A stretch of 64,000 nt of DNA from Ciceribacter sichuanensis (lineage in GTDB: Bacteria > Pseudomonadota > Alphaproteobacteria > Rhizobiales > Rhizobiaceae): assembly GCF_024055605.1 (NCBI RefSeq), contig NZ_JAMXLX010000004.1, positions 418,509 through 482,508 of the forward strand. The letters are read 5' to 3'. Every line of letters starts with the position of its first letter. Positions within the stretch are counted from its first letter, which is position 1. The translations under genes were made by a program, and so were the position numbers. The notes beneath the pieces are model-generated. The model was not told the origin of the DNA. It made no database searches and was given only the letters and a program-made list of their open reading frames with translations. Of this stretch, positions 1 through 8,183 are shown piece by piece.

Positions 1-1030
1 TGAGTGCCTTCGGCTTGGTGCGCGGCGCCATGGGCGGCACTTCGACGATCTCGATATGCGGACCGGGTGCAAACGCCCGGATGGCCGATATCGTCGCTTC
101 GTCATCGGCTTCGCACACCAGCTTGATGTCCAGCCGGGACCGCGGCCAATCGAGGCGATCTAACGCCGCGAGAAGTTGCGGCACGACGTCCTGCTCCCTG
201 TAGAGCGCGACGAGCACCGTATAGACGGGCAATTCGCCATCCGACTGGTTGGCGGGCAGATGGCTCTTCCGACTGTTGCCATGGACCAGAGCCGCAAGAC
301 GAAGCTGCAACGCCGCAAGATAGAGCAGGGACAGGACGATATGGGTTGTCAGTACGGCCTCTTCCGGCAGAAGCAGGAAGAACGCAATGGCGAGGCTGAG
401 CAGGGTTCCGGCGAAAAAGCCCTGCCGTCCCGTCATGACGATGCGGGCCGAATGCCGGGGCTGTTCTTCGAAGAGGTGATTGACGGTTCTCTCCACCCGC
501 CGTTCCGAACCGGCTTTCCAAGCGGCCGCCCGGATCGCCGATGGTGTGGCGATCGCCAGCGCGTTTCGCAGTGTCGGAAAGCGTTGGAGGCGCTCGATCA
601 GGTGGTCCACGCGTTTGGCTTCAGGAGCAATCAGCGTCACCGGCGGTCGGCTCGCATCGTGCAGGCGGATCGTGCAGGGGCGCTTCAGCTGGCTGTCGAG
701 ACCGCGATGATCGACGACCGCTGTTTCGGGAATGGTCTCGACGAAGGGCAGCCCGAGCAGCCGGGCCAGGGCTTCGTAATAGGCCTCCTCGCGCACATGG
801 CCGCTGGTCAGCAATTCCCGTTCGATCGTCGTGGCGTTCGCAAGGGCTGCGCGGCCCATTCGCGCAATCAACGGCTTCGCGAAGCCCAGTGATTTCAGGA
901 TGAGCGCCTCTGCCTGCAGTGAGGACAAGCCTCCGGCGCCGCCATCCGTCGTTGCAAGGTTTTCGGATTTTTCACGCAACGCCGCTTTGGCGGCCGTGTG
1001 CTCCGGACTGCCGTATTCCCCGATCTGCAT
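1..1030 (-). CDS. glycosyltransferase family 2 protein, 3' end outside window
   Basis: The reading frame opens at ATG 1030 and runs leftwards off the window without a stop, so only the first 343 residues are seen. Residues about 70-160 resemble the MshEN/GspE N-terminal domain that precedes some bacterial glycan synthases (a run LLTSGHVREEAYYEALA, then LLGLPFVE). Two membrane segments follow at about 205-222 and 228-248, and from residue 268 a GT2 fold begins (PVYTVLVALYREQ, then KLVCEADDEAT with the acidic metal/nucleotide-sugar site). This order is that of XagB-like membrane glycosyltransferases that export a polysaccharide. The substrate cannot be told from the sequence. Divergent from the binding protein at 1083. 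Confidence 0.8.
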   Translation of the reverse strand, partial: MQIGEYGSPEHTAAKAALREKSENLATTDGGAGGLSSLQAEALILKSLGFAKPLIARMGRAALANATTIERELLTSGHVREEAYYEALARLLGLPFVETIPETAVVDHRGLDSQLKRPCTIRLHDASRPPVTLIAPEAKRVDHLIERLQRFPTLRNALAIATPSAIRAAAWKAGSERRVERTVNHLFEEQPRHSARIVMTGRQGFFAGTLLSLAIAFFLLLPEEAVLTTHIVLSLLYLAALQLRLAALVHGNSRKSHLPANQSDGELPVYTVLVALYREQDVVPQLLAALDRLDWPRSRLDIKLVCEADDEATISAIRAFAPGPHIEIVEVPPMAPRTKPKAL

Positions 1031-1082
1031 GACTCTGTTACATCGTCATACGTGATGACGCCCCACATTCCCCTGGATCGGC

Positions 1083-1964
1083 ATGATAATGAAACACGTT
1101 ACGTTTTCATCCCCGGATTTCAGGGGGTTCCGCTTCGCCTTTTCGTGTGTTCTGGCGTTTCTTTCCGTGTTTTGCGTGCCGGCTTCGCCCCGGGCCGATG
1201 ATATGCCCGTCATGTTCGATGTGCGGGAGAGGCTCGTTCGCCCGGATCTCTCGACATTGCTGCGGCTGCGCTTTCTCACGACGACGGATTTCCCACCCTT
1301 CAATTTCACCGACCAGACCGGTCGGCTGGCCGGCTTCCATGTGGAGCTTGCCCGCGCCATCTGCGTCGAACTCGGTATCGAGAACAGGTGCCAGATCCAG
1401 GCCTTGCCCTATGCGGAGCTTGAGACCGCGCTGGCGGGTGATCAGGGTGAAGCGGTGATTGCCGGTGTTGCAGTCACGGACCGGGTGCGTCAGCGCTTTG
1501 CTTTCTCGCGCCCTTACATGATGCTGCCGGCGCGGTTCGTCCGTAACAAGCAGGCGGAGCTTGCCGGCGACGATGCCCGCGCCCTCTTCGGCCGTCCAGT
1601 GGGAGTTCTCACCGGTACGGCCTATGAGGCCATGCTGAAATCCTTCTTCCCTGACATCCGCGCCGTCGGTTTTGCCGACAGGGCCGCCATGCTGGAGGAC
1701 CTGAAGCAGAAGAAGGTCGACGCCGTATTCGCCGACGGTCTCCAGCTTTCCTTCTGGGCCTCGGGTGAAGCATCGGCCGGTTGTTGCGCTATCTTCGATG
1801 GCCCCTATCTGTCCGAGCGCTTCCTCGGAGAAGGCCTGACCATCATGGTCAAGAAGGACGATGCCACTCTGGTTCAGGCGATCGACAGCGCGCTTTCCGC
1901 CCTGTCCCATGACGGTCGGCTGGAAGAGATCTATCTGCGATATTTCCCTTACGGCCTGTTCTGA
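1083..1964 (+). CDS. periplasmic substrate-binding protein, SBP family 3 type
   Basis: A 293-residue protein with an N-terminal signal peptide (hydrophobic stretch at about 14-32 ending in a PRADD cleavage region). The mature part shows the family 3 solute-binding fold of polar amino acid ABC transporters: LRFLTTTDFPPFNF at the start, GFHVELARAICVELG, a hinge region around VTDRVRQRFAFSRPYMMLPARFV, and a C-terminal DGRLEEIYLRYF. It lacks neighbouring permease and ATPase genes, so it is an orphan binding protein and may serve a distant transporter or a sensor. Start could be ATG 1083 or ATG 1089, six bases apart; both precede the same signal peptide. Ligand unknown. Confidence 0.8.
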   Translation: MIMKHVTFSSPDFRGFRFAFSCVLAFLSVFCVPASPRADDMPVMFDVRERLVRPDLSTLLRLRFLTTTDFPPFNFTDQTGRLAGFHVELARAICVELGIENRCQIQALPYAELETALAGDQGEAVIAGVAVTDRVRQRFAFSRPYMMLPARFVRNKQAELAGDDARALFGRPVGVLTGTAYEAMLKSFFPDIRAVGFADRAAMLEDLKQKKVDAVFADGLQLSFWASGEASAGCCAIFDGPYLSERFLGEGLTIMVKKDDATLVQAIDSALSALSHDGRLEEIYLRYFPYGLF

Positions 1965-1992
1965 GACAGAGCCGCGCTCGATCGCAATGCGT

Positions 1993-2406
1993 TCAGAGCG
2001 GACGATAGCGAATAACGGCGGAGTGCTCGATTGCCGCGCACGTCAGCTTGTCCAGGTGGAACCGGTCCCTGAGCAATTGAAGAAGACGGATCTCTTCCGG
2101 CTTGACGGCAAGGTCGACGGCCATGATTTCGACGGCGAGCGCGTAGGCAGCGCGGTAGGTCTGCGGGGGCAGCGCGTCCTTGATGGTTTCAAGCGCGATA
2201 TCGAGACCTTCCTGCCCCGAGAGGATTTCCGCGCAGTGCCGCGAAACCTCGATCAGCCGTTCCTTGTCGAAACCCTCGAACACCGGAAGGATGTCGATCA
2301 ACTGGCCGATCCGGCGCAACTCCTTCTCGTTCATCGAATTGTCGACGGCTGAAGCCATCACCATGACGAAGATAAGGGCGTCATGGGGCGTTACGCGATT
2401 TGTCAT
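1993..2406 (-). CDS. TerB family tellurite-resistance-like protein
   Basis: A 137-residue all-helical protein with the TerB pattern: FVMVMASAVDNSMNEKELRRIGQ near the N-terminus, where acidic residues form a metal-binding site, and a second half AYALAVEIMAVDLAVKPEEIRLLQLLRDRF that repeats the motif. TerB-like domains are found in many cytoplasmic proteins, and stand-alone rhizobial copies have no proven role in tellurite resistance. Convergent with the binding protein gene (28 bases between stops). No other ter gene is nearby, so a function in metal or stress sensing is only inferred. Confidence 0.8.
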   Translation of the reverse strand: MTNRVTPHDALIFVMVMASAVDNSMNEKELRRIGQLIDILPVFEGFDKERLIEVSRHCAEILSGQEGLDIALETIKDALPPQTYRAAYALAVEIMAVDLAVKPEEIRLLQLLRDRFHLDKLTCAAIEHSAVIRYRPL

Positions 2407-2472
2407 CTGCTTGGAGATCCTCGTTGTTTTGACCGAGAGTAGGAAGTGCGGGCGACGCTTTCAAGTTCGTCT

Positions 2473-2575
2473 TAGAGCGTAATCCGACCGAAGTGAAACG
2501 AGGATCGATAAGATTATGCTTCAAAAAGAAAGCTTTAAAGCGCCGACCTGTTTCAATCGGATCGAAGCGCGCGCT
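2473..2575. repeat. possible rhizobial intergenic repeat element
   Basis: Non-coding stretch between the TerB-like gene and the nuclease-like gene, with an internal palindrome (AGCTTTAAAGC type) and ends that look like the short mosaic repeats common between rhizobial genes (TTAGAGCGTAATCCG at the left, GTTTCAATCGGATCG at the right). No second full copy was seen in this window, so the repeat nature is inferred from general resemblance. Confidence 0.3.
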
Positions 2576-2579
2576 ATGG

Positions 2580-3305
2580 TCAGCGCGGGTCTCCGCCAAA
2601 CAGGCCGAGGCGCGAGGAGCGCGCTTTTTCCGTGAGCGGCCGGAGCGGGGAACCCTCCGGCGTATCGACCCAGCCATTTTCCGCAAGCCAGGAGGAAAGG
2701 TCAATCTCTCCAAGCCGGCAATGGGCTTCAAGCGTTCCCTGCCACTCCGCGCTGTCGATGTCGCAGTTGACCGTACGGTTTCTGATGAACAGCCGCTGCT
2801 GGGTCCGGGCAAGCATTCCGCAGGGCCATTGGGTGCCGCCGGCGCCGGTGCATGTACGGGCGGGATCCGTGGGTTCGATATCGGCAAGTTTCACGGTCTT
2901 TTCCCCGAAGGTCAGGATGCCGGCGCCCGAGGTCTGCGGCCGGGGCAGGTCTATGCCCTCGCGACCGCCGTCGGGCGGTTGCGTCTGTGCCGTGGCCGGC
3001 TGCTGTGGGGCCGCCTGCGCGATGATGGTCTCGCCGGTCGTTTCTGCCGCAGTCTCTGCAGGCTGGCTTGATGACGGCTGTTCGTCGTCGACATCTGCCG
3101 GCGCGGACAGGTCCGGCTCTTCCGCCGAAACCTCCGGCGTCGCGGCCGGCGGAACCTCGGTGATATCGATGGTTTCCATGGTCGAGGGGTCGAAGTCGGC
3201 GGCCGTCTCTTCGCCGGTGCTGACGCTGCGGGCGCCCGCCACCACCGCAATTCCCCAGATTGCGAGACCTGCAATGCCGATAACGAGCGTGGACGCTGAT
3301 CGCAT
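2580..3305 (-). CDS. membrane-anchored thermonuclease-like (SNase-fold) protein
   Basis: A 241-residue protein that starts with a membrane anchor or signal segment (VIGIAGLAIWGIAVVAG, about 8-24), then a low-complexity acidic and Pro/Ala/Gln-rich linker (about 30-130), and a C-terminal domain that resembles staphylococcal nuclease-like proteins of rhizobia (a Cys-rich part with CTGAGGTQWPCG, then RTVNCDI, GEIDLSSWLAENGWV and a final LFGG). The classical catalytic Arg/Glu residues are not clearly kept, so nuclease activity is doubtful. Lies 12 bases downstream of the S24 regulator on the same strand and may be co-transcribed with it. Confidence 0.6.
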   Translation of the reverse strand: MRSASTLVIGIAGLAIWGIAVVAGARSVSTGEETAADFDPSTMETIDITEVPPAATPEVSAEEPDLSAPADVDDEQPSSSQPAETAAETTGETIIAQAAPQQPATAQTQPPDGGREGIDLPRPQTSGAGILTFGEKTVKLADIEPTDPARTCTGAGGTQWPCGMLARTQQRLFIRNRTVNCDIDSAEWQGTLEAHCRLGEIDLSSWLAENGWVDTPEGSPLRPLTEKARSSRLGLFGGDPR

Positions 3306-3317
3306 AGGTCGTAATTC

Positions 3318-3974
3318 CTATTGACTGGCCCAGATGATGCGGGCGATCCACTCGACGTCTGCCATGTCGAGATTGCGGTTCGGGTGCTCGGGGTTGAGCG
3401 AGACGAGTTCGATCGCTTTTGCGCTCTGGCGGGCAAGCACCTTGGCCATCACCTCACCCTCGCGCGTCTTCACCACCACCCGGTCGCCGCGGCGCACCTG
3501 AGCGCCCGGCTCGACGATCAGCACGTCGCCATCCCGGTAGAGCGGCTTCATGCTATCGCCCTGTACCTCGAGCGCGTAGACACCGGATTTCAGGCCCGGA
3601 GTGGCGGGGAACTCAACCAGATCCCAGCCCTGACCGGCCGGAAACCCGCCGTCGTCGAAAAAGCCGCCGGAGCCTGCTTGGGCAAAGCCCAGCAGGGGGA
3701 TCGATCCGGCCTGTGGCGGGAACGATCCGTTCGGAACGCTGCTGTCACCCTGGATATAGCTCATGAACTGATCGATGCTGGAACCGGTGGCGTCGAGCAC
3801 CTTGGAGATCGATTCCGTCGAAGGCCAGCGCATGCGTCCATCAGACGCAATCCGTTTGGACTTGTTGAACGACGTGGGATCAAGCCCGGCGCGGCGCGCC
3901 AGTCCGGAAGGTGTCAGCTGATGGCGTTCGGCAAGCCGGTCGATCGCGGCCCAGATCCTGTCGTGCGAAAGCAT
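3318..3974 (-). CDS. LexA-like repressor: N-terminal HTH plus S24 peptidase domain
   Basis: A 218-residue regulator. Residues about 1-60 form a helix-turn-helix (LTPSGLARRAGLDPTSFNKSK). Residues about 92-218 are an S24/LexA-type self-cleaving domain: Ala100-Gly101 is a likely cleavage site (GFAQAG), Ser141 lies in the GDSM motif and Lys178 in EVMAKVL gives the Ser-Lys dyad. All parts needed for damage- or stress-triggered autocleavage are therefore visible. The gene sits directly upstream of the SNase-like gene. It is not LexA itself (the DNA-binding domain is of the XRE/CI kind). Target operators were not identified. Confidence 0.82.
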   Translation of the reverse strand: MLSHDRIWAAIDRLAERHQLTPSGLARRAGLDPTSFNKSKRIASDGRMRWPSTESISKVLDATGSSIDQFMSYIQGDSSVPNGSFPPQAGSIPLLGFAQAGSGGFFDDGGFPAGQGWDLVEFPATPGLKSGVYALEVQGDSMKPLYRDGDVLIVEPGAQVRRGDRVVVKTREGEVMAKVLARQSAKAIELVSLNPEHPNRNLDMADVEWIARIIWASQ

Positions 3975-4113
3975 TGTCGCCCATGCTCCAAGCCCGGCGG
4001 TGATCCTTGAAAGATCCTTCTGACCCGGGCGCTGGCGGCGACTCTAGCGGAGCCTGTTCCGGGAGTAAAGATTAAAAGAGGAATAAAATCCTCTCTGGCT
4101 ATGTGATGCCTTA

Positions 4114-4761
4114 TCAGGCGACCATCGCCATGTTGATCTTGCCAAGCTGGATGACCGCCTGCGTGCGGCTGTCGACCTTGAGCTTCAGGAGGATCGCGGA
4201 GACATGGGCCTTGATGGTGGCTTCCGAAACGCCGAGTTCATAGGCGATCTGCTTGTTGAGCAGGCCCTCGCCGAGCATGCCCAGAACGCGGCTCTGCTGC
4301 GGGGTCAGCGTGCGCAGGCGATTGATGAGATCGGCGACATCAGGATCCTGCTCCTGCCCGCCATGATAGAATTTCGGTGTCCAGATGTCGCCTTCCAGAA
4401 CGGCCTGGATCGCGGCGCGGATGTCGTCGATGCCCGAGGATTTCGAAATGAAGCCGGAGGCCCCGAGTTCCAGCGCGCGGCGGATGGTGGTCGGGTCGTC
4501 GGAGGCAGATACGATGACGATCGGCAGGCTGGCGAATTCGGCACGCAACGCCATCAGGCCGGAAAAGCCGGAGACGCCGGGCATGGCCAGATCGAGCAGC
4601 AGGAGGTCGGCTTCGGGGTGAGCGGACGCAGCCTTGCGGGCGGCCTCGAAGTCACCGGCCTCGATGATGGCCTGTTCGCCGTCAAAGCCGCTGACGGCCT
4701 GCCGAAGGGCACCGCGGAAGAGCGGATGGTCGTCTGCAATGATGAAAGTGGATGCTGTCAT
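4114..4761 (-). CDS. NarL/FixJ-family response regulator, ErdR/CrbR-like
   Basis: A 215-residue response regulator. The receiver domain (1-120) has the acidic pair Asp10-Asp11, phosphoacceptor Asp57 in LLLLDLAMPG and a Lys near 107. The C-terminal LuxR-type HTH (about 148-210) reads LTPQQSRVLGMLGEGLLNKQIA and SEATIKAHVSAILLKL. A strong Shine-Dalgarno (GGGAGGGGG) precedes the ATG. No kinase is adjacent; the overall form is that of ErdR/CrbR, which works with a transporter-fused hybrid kinase (MxtR/CrbS) in control of acetate activation. Such a kinase is present at 35332-38841, so the pairing is a reasoned inference. Confidence 0.85.
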   Translation of the reverse strand: MTASTFIIADDHPLFRGALRQAVSGFDGEQAIIEAGDFEAARKAASAHPEADLLLLDLAMPGVSGFSGLMALRAEFASLPIVIVSASDDPTTIRRALELGASGFISKSSGIDDIRAAIQAVLEGDIWTPKFYHGGQEQDPDVADLINRLRTLTPQQSRVLGMLGEGLLNKQIAYELGVSEATIKAHVSAILLKLKVDSRTQAVIQLGKINMAMVA

Positions 4762-4847
4762 GCCGAGCCCCCTCCCAAGAGCAAAGTCCTTCAGCCGCGC
4801 GGGCGGATGTGTTTCTTTTAGCCGCTGCTGTGAATATATACAATGGT

Positions 4848-5279
4848 CTATGTTTTGTTCGGCGGACTATTCTCTTCCCGTTGTTTGAACTCCTCGACCA
4901 ACCCGAAGAAGGAGCGCATGAAGCGTTCCATGATGCCGATCGAGCGTTCGACCTCCTCGTCGGATGGCAGGTTTTCGCCTGATCTTGCAAGCGGTTGACC
5001 TTCTCCCTGCTTCTTCTCGAGCGCTGCGACCCGCTTTTCCAGGCGATCCAGTTCCTCCTCATAGGCCGCGCGTTCGTCGGCGGCCATTCGGCAGGTCAGC
5101 GTGCCGTCTTTTTCTTGACAGAGGGTCAGTGCACCGTTCCTGCGGTCGAGCCGGATAAAGCCCGAATCCGTCTTTTCGAGCGAGAACCGGTTCGCATCTG
5201 CGTCCTGGGCAAGGGTTGGAATGGCGCTGCAGGCCATCACGCTCACCAACGAGGCCGCCATCAGAGTTACGGGTTTCAT
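4848..5279 (-). CDS. hypothetical exported coiled-coil protein
   Basis: A 143-residue protein if started at ATG 5279, which has a good ribosome binding site (GGGAGAGAC) and directly begins a signal peptide (MKPVTLMAASLVSVMACSAIPTLAQD); a longer frame upstream lacks these signs. The mature protein holds a cysteine pair (TLCQEKDGTLTCRM), then a coiled coil (about 65-90, ERAAYEEELDRLEKRVAALEKK) and an amphipathic helical tail. Probably periplasmic. No named family recognised; a similar layout is common in rhizobial envelope proteins of unknown role. Confidence 0.65.
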   Translation of the reverse strand: MKPVTLMAASLVSVMACSAIPTLAQDADANRFSLEKTDSGFIRLDRRNGALTLCQEKDGTLTCRMAADERAAYEEELDRLEKRVAALEKKQGEGQPLARSGENLPSDEEVERSIGIMERFMRSFFGLVEEFKQREENSPPNKT

Positions 5280-5398
5280 GCATGTCTCTCCCGAAATGCC
5301 CCTCCGCCGGAGGATGAACCGGCGATGGGCGTGGACAATCCCGGCACTTTCCGGCAAACCGCATGCATCAATCGCATCGGAGACGGAAGGACGCGCCC

Positions 5399-5743
5399 TT
5401 GGAACGCATCATATACAAGATCGTGCCGCAGGAATTATGGCATGAGGCGCGCGCCGAGGGTTTATTTCGCGGGGCTTCCATCGATCTGCAGGACGGTTAC
5501 ATCCATTTTTCGACGGCCACGCAGGCCGTGGAGACCGCGCGACGTTACTTCGCTGGCCTCTCCGGGTTGCTGCTGGTTGCCGTCGAGACGGCCGCGCTTG
5601 GCGATGCTTTGCGCTACGAGCCGTCCCGGGGCGGGGATCTCTTCCCGCATCTCTATGCGAACCTGCCGATGGGCGCGGTGCTTTGGGAAAAGCCGCTGCC
5701 GCTGAAGGCGGATGGCTCCCACGAATTTCCGGAGATGGCATGA
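5399..5743 (+). CDS. DUF952 family protein
   Basis: A 114-residue protein with the DUF952 pattern: an IYKIVPQELWHEARAEGLFRG start, a GYIHFSTATQAVETA motif, and GDLFPHLYANLPM. The TTG at 5399 is preferred because it has GGAAGGA just upstream and yields the usual short N-terminus; an ATG at 5363 would add 12 residues. The stop codon overlaps the start of pyrD, so the two genes are translationally coupled. DUF952 proteins have an ADP-ribosyltransferase-like fold, but no reaction is established. Confidence 0.8.
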   Translation: MERIIYKIVPQELWHEARAEGLFRGASIDLQDGYIHFSTATQAVETARRYFAGLSGLLLVAVETAALGDALRYEPSRGGDLFPHLYANLPMGAVLWEKPLPLKADGSHEFPEMA

Positions 5744-6831
5744 TGATCGACGCGTTCAAGACCTTTGCCCGCCGCGGCCTTTTCCTCTTCGATGCGGAGA
5801 CCGCGCATGGCATGTCGATCGCCGCGCTGAAATCAGGCATTCTGCCGGCCTGCCGCCCGTCTTCTGATCCGCGTCTGGCCGTGACGGTGGCGGGCCTCCG
5901 TTTTCCCAATCCGCTTGGCATGGCTGCCGGATACGACAAGAATGCCGAGGTGCCGGATGCGCTTCTGCGCCTCGGTTTCGGTTTCGCCGAAGTCGGCACG
6001 CTGACGCCCAAGCCGCAATCGGGCAATCCGAAGCCGCGTATCTTCCGTCTGGAACGGGACATGGCAGTCATCAATCGCCTGGGTTTTAACAATGAAGGAC
6101 ATGAGGCTGCCTTCGCTCGACTGACCGCGCGCCGACCGTCCGGCTTGGTCGGCGTCAACATCGGCGCCAACAAGGACAGTGCGGATCGCATTGGCGATTA
6201 TGTCCTCGGCATCAGGCGCTTCCAGTTGGTTGCGGATTATTTCACCGTCAATATTTCATCGCCGAACACGCCGGGCCTGCGCGACCTGCAGGCGCGCGAG
6301 AGTCTGGCGGCTCTCCTTTCTGCCGTTCTTGCTGCCAGGGACGAGGGAGCAACGGCAACCGGCAAGCGACGCCCGGTCTTCCTGAAGATCGCGCCGGATC
6401 TGACCGAAGAGGGCATGGACGACATTGCGGCGGAAGCACTGGCCCATGATCTCGATGGCCTGATCGTTTCCAATACTACCCTGTCGCGCGATAGGCTTGT
6501 CGATCCCCGTCTGGCTGGTGAGGCGGGTGGCTTGTCCGGTCGGCCGCTGTTCGAAAAGTCGACGGCTGTTCTGGCGCGCATGCGCAAGCGGGTCGGGGCC
6601 ACGCTCCCCATCATCGGCGTTGGCGGTGTTTCATCCGCCGAGACGGCGCTGGAAAAGATCCGCGCCGGCGCCGACCTGGTGCAGCTCTATTCCTGCATGG
6701 TTTACGAAGGCCCGGGTCTTCCCGGCAGCATCGTCCGCGGTCTCTCAGCTCTTATGGACCGGGAGAAGGTGAACTCGATTTCGGACCTGCGCGACAGCAG
6801 GCTCGATCACTGGCTGGCGGCAAAGGTCTGA
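5740..6831 (+). CDS. pyrD: dihydroorotate dehydrogenase (quinone), class 2
   Basis: Catalyses oxidation of dihydroorotate to orotate with quinone as acceptor, the fourth step of pyrimidine synthesis, at the inner face of the cytoplasmic membrane. The N-terminal helix FKTFARRGLFLFDAETAHGM is the class 2 membrane/quinone-binding extension. Further signatures are NPLGMAAGYDKNAE, VGTLTPKPQSGNPKPRIFRL, NRLGFNNEG, VNISSPNTPGLR (with the class 2 catalytic serine), IVSNTT and IIGVGGVSS...GADLVQLYS for FMN phosphate. Two in-phase ATGs (5740, 5743) overlap the DUF952 stop. The 3' end overlaps the convergent MATE gene by 25 bases. Confidence 0.95.
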   Translation: MMIDAFKTFARRGLFLFDAETAHGMSIAALKSGILPACRPSSDPRLAVTVAGLRFPNPLGMAAGYDKNAEVPDALLRLGFGFAEVGTLTPKPQSGNPKPRIFRLERDMAVINRLGFNNEGHEAAFARLTARRPSGLVGVNIGANKDSADRIGDYVLGIRRFQLVADYFTVNISSPNTPGLRDLQARESLAALLSAVLAARDEGATATGKRRPVFLKIAPDLTEEGMDDIAAEALAHDLDGLIVSNTTLSRDRLVDPRLAGEAGGLSGRPLFEKSTAVLARMRKRVGATLPIIGVGGVSSAETALEKIRAGADLVQLYSCMVYEGPGLPGSIVRGLSALMDREKVNSISDLRDSRLDHWLAAKV

Positions 6832-8150
6832 GCGAGCTTGCGCGGCAGGATCACGGCAAGCGTTAGGCCGCGTAACGCCAGAAAGATGTTGAGCGCCAGC
6901 CAGAGGCCATGATTGCCGAGTGTCGGGGCAAATAGCGCCAGCGCGGCGCAATAACCGGCGAGCGCCAGCAGCATCATGTTGCGCATCTCGCGCGACCATG
7001 TTGCCCCGATAAAGACGCCGTCCATCTGGAAAGCCAGCGCTCCGGTCAGAGCGGTGAGCGCTGCCCAGGGCAGGAAATCGCGCGCCAGCGCCCGGACAGG
7101 CTCCGAGGTGGTCATGACGTCGATCAGCGTACCGCCGAGCAGCAGGAAGAACAGGGCGCATGCGGCCGCAAGACCGAACGACCAGATTGCCGTCAGCTTG
7201 ATTGCCCGTTCGAAGCCGGGGCGGAAGCGGGCGCCGATCGCCCGGCCGGTGATCTGTTCGGCGGCGTTGGCCATGCCGTCGAGGAAGAAGCTCGCGATCA
7301 GGAAGAAATTCATCAGCAGTGCATTGGCCGCCAGCAGTTCCGGCCCGAAAAGCGTTCCGACCCGGGTCTGCAGCGTGAAGGCGGCCACCAGCGCCAGCGA
7401 ACGGATCATGATATCGCGGTTGATTGCAAACAGCGCCTTCAGCTTCTCTCGTGAAAGCACGGCAGCCAGTTTGGGGCGCAGGGTTCCGCGAAAGGCAAAC
7501 AGCATGTAGCCGAGCCCGGCGATGAAGGCGACAGCTTCGCCCGCAAGCGTTCCCCAGGCGACGCCGGCAATGCCGAAATCGAGCCACAACCCCAACCAGA
7601 TCGACATGACGATGTTGACGCCGTTGAGCAGGATCTGCAGAGCCAGTCCGACCGAACCGCGTCCCATGCCGAGCACCGATCCGAGCAGGGTGAAATTGCC
7701 GAGCGACAGCGGCGCTCCGAGCACACGGATGGCGAAATAGGTCGATGTCGCCTCGGCGACCGGTCCTGTTGCCCCCATCAGCGCGACGCCGGTTTTCAGG
7801 ATCAGCGGGGACAGTGCAAGAATGATGATGCCAAGACAGAGCGACAGCAGGAAGGAACGGTAGAACACGGCCTGCTGCTCAGCCTTGTCGCCCCTGCCGA
7901 GCGCCTGTGCCGTCAGCGCCGTGGTCGAGGCGCGCACGAAGCCGAAACCGGCATAGATAAGGTCGAAAAGCACGGCGGCGATTGCGAGCCCCGCAAGTGC
8001 TTCCGCCGAACCGGTGCGTCCCACCACCGCCGTTCCCGTGAGACCAAGAAGTGGCGTTGTGACGAAGCCGAGCGTCATGGGAACAGCGATCGACAACACC
8101 AGTCGATGCGTCACTGCGAAGGAATTCTGCTGTCTGCCGGCCTGATCCAT
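6807..8150 (-). CDS. MATE family efflux transporter, DinF-like
   Basis: A 447-residue integral membrane protein with about 12 hydrophobic segments in two similar halves, as in multidrug and toxic compound extrusion transporters. The N-terminal part (SIAVPMTLGFVTTPLLGLTGTAVVG) and the stretch FVRASTTALTAQALGRGD match the DinF branch, which uses an ion gradient to export drugs or oxidised compounds. Gene is convergent with pyrD and overlaps its end. The substrate is not predictable. Confidence 0.88.
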   Translation of the reverse strand: MDQAGRQQNSFAVTHRLVLSIAVPMTLGFVTTPLLGLTGTAVVGRTGSAEALAGLAIAAVLFDLIYAGFGFVRASTTALTAQALGRGDKAEQQAVFYRSFLLSLCLGIIILALSPLILKTGVALMGATGPVAEATSTYFAIRVLGAPLSLGNFTLLGSVLGMGRGSVGLALQILLNGVNIVMSIWLGLWLDFGIAGVAWGTLAGEAVAFIAGLGYMLFAFRGTLRPKLAAVLSREKLKALFAINRDIMIRSLALVAAFTLQTRVGTLFGPELLAANALLMNFFLIASFFLDGMANAAEQITGRAIGARFRPGFERAIKLTAIWSFGLAAACALFFLLLGGTLIDVMTTSEPVRALARDFLPWAALTALTGALAFQMDGVFIGATWSREMRNMMLLALAGYCAALALFAPTLGNHGLWLALNIFLALRGLTLAVILPRKLAQTFAASQ

Positions 8151-8183
8151 GCCACCGCTCTTTTCCGGCCGGGCGGGAATCGC

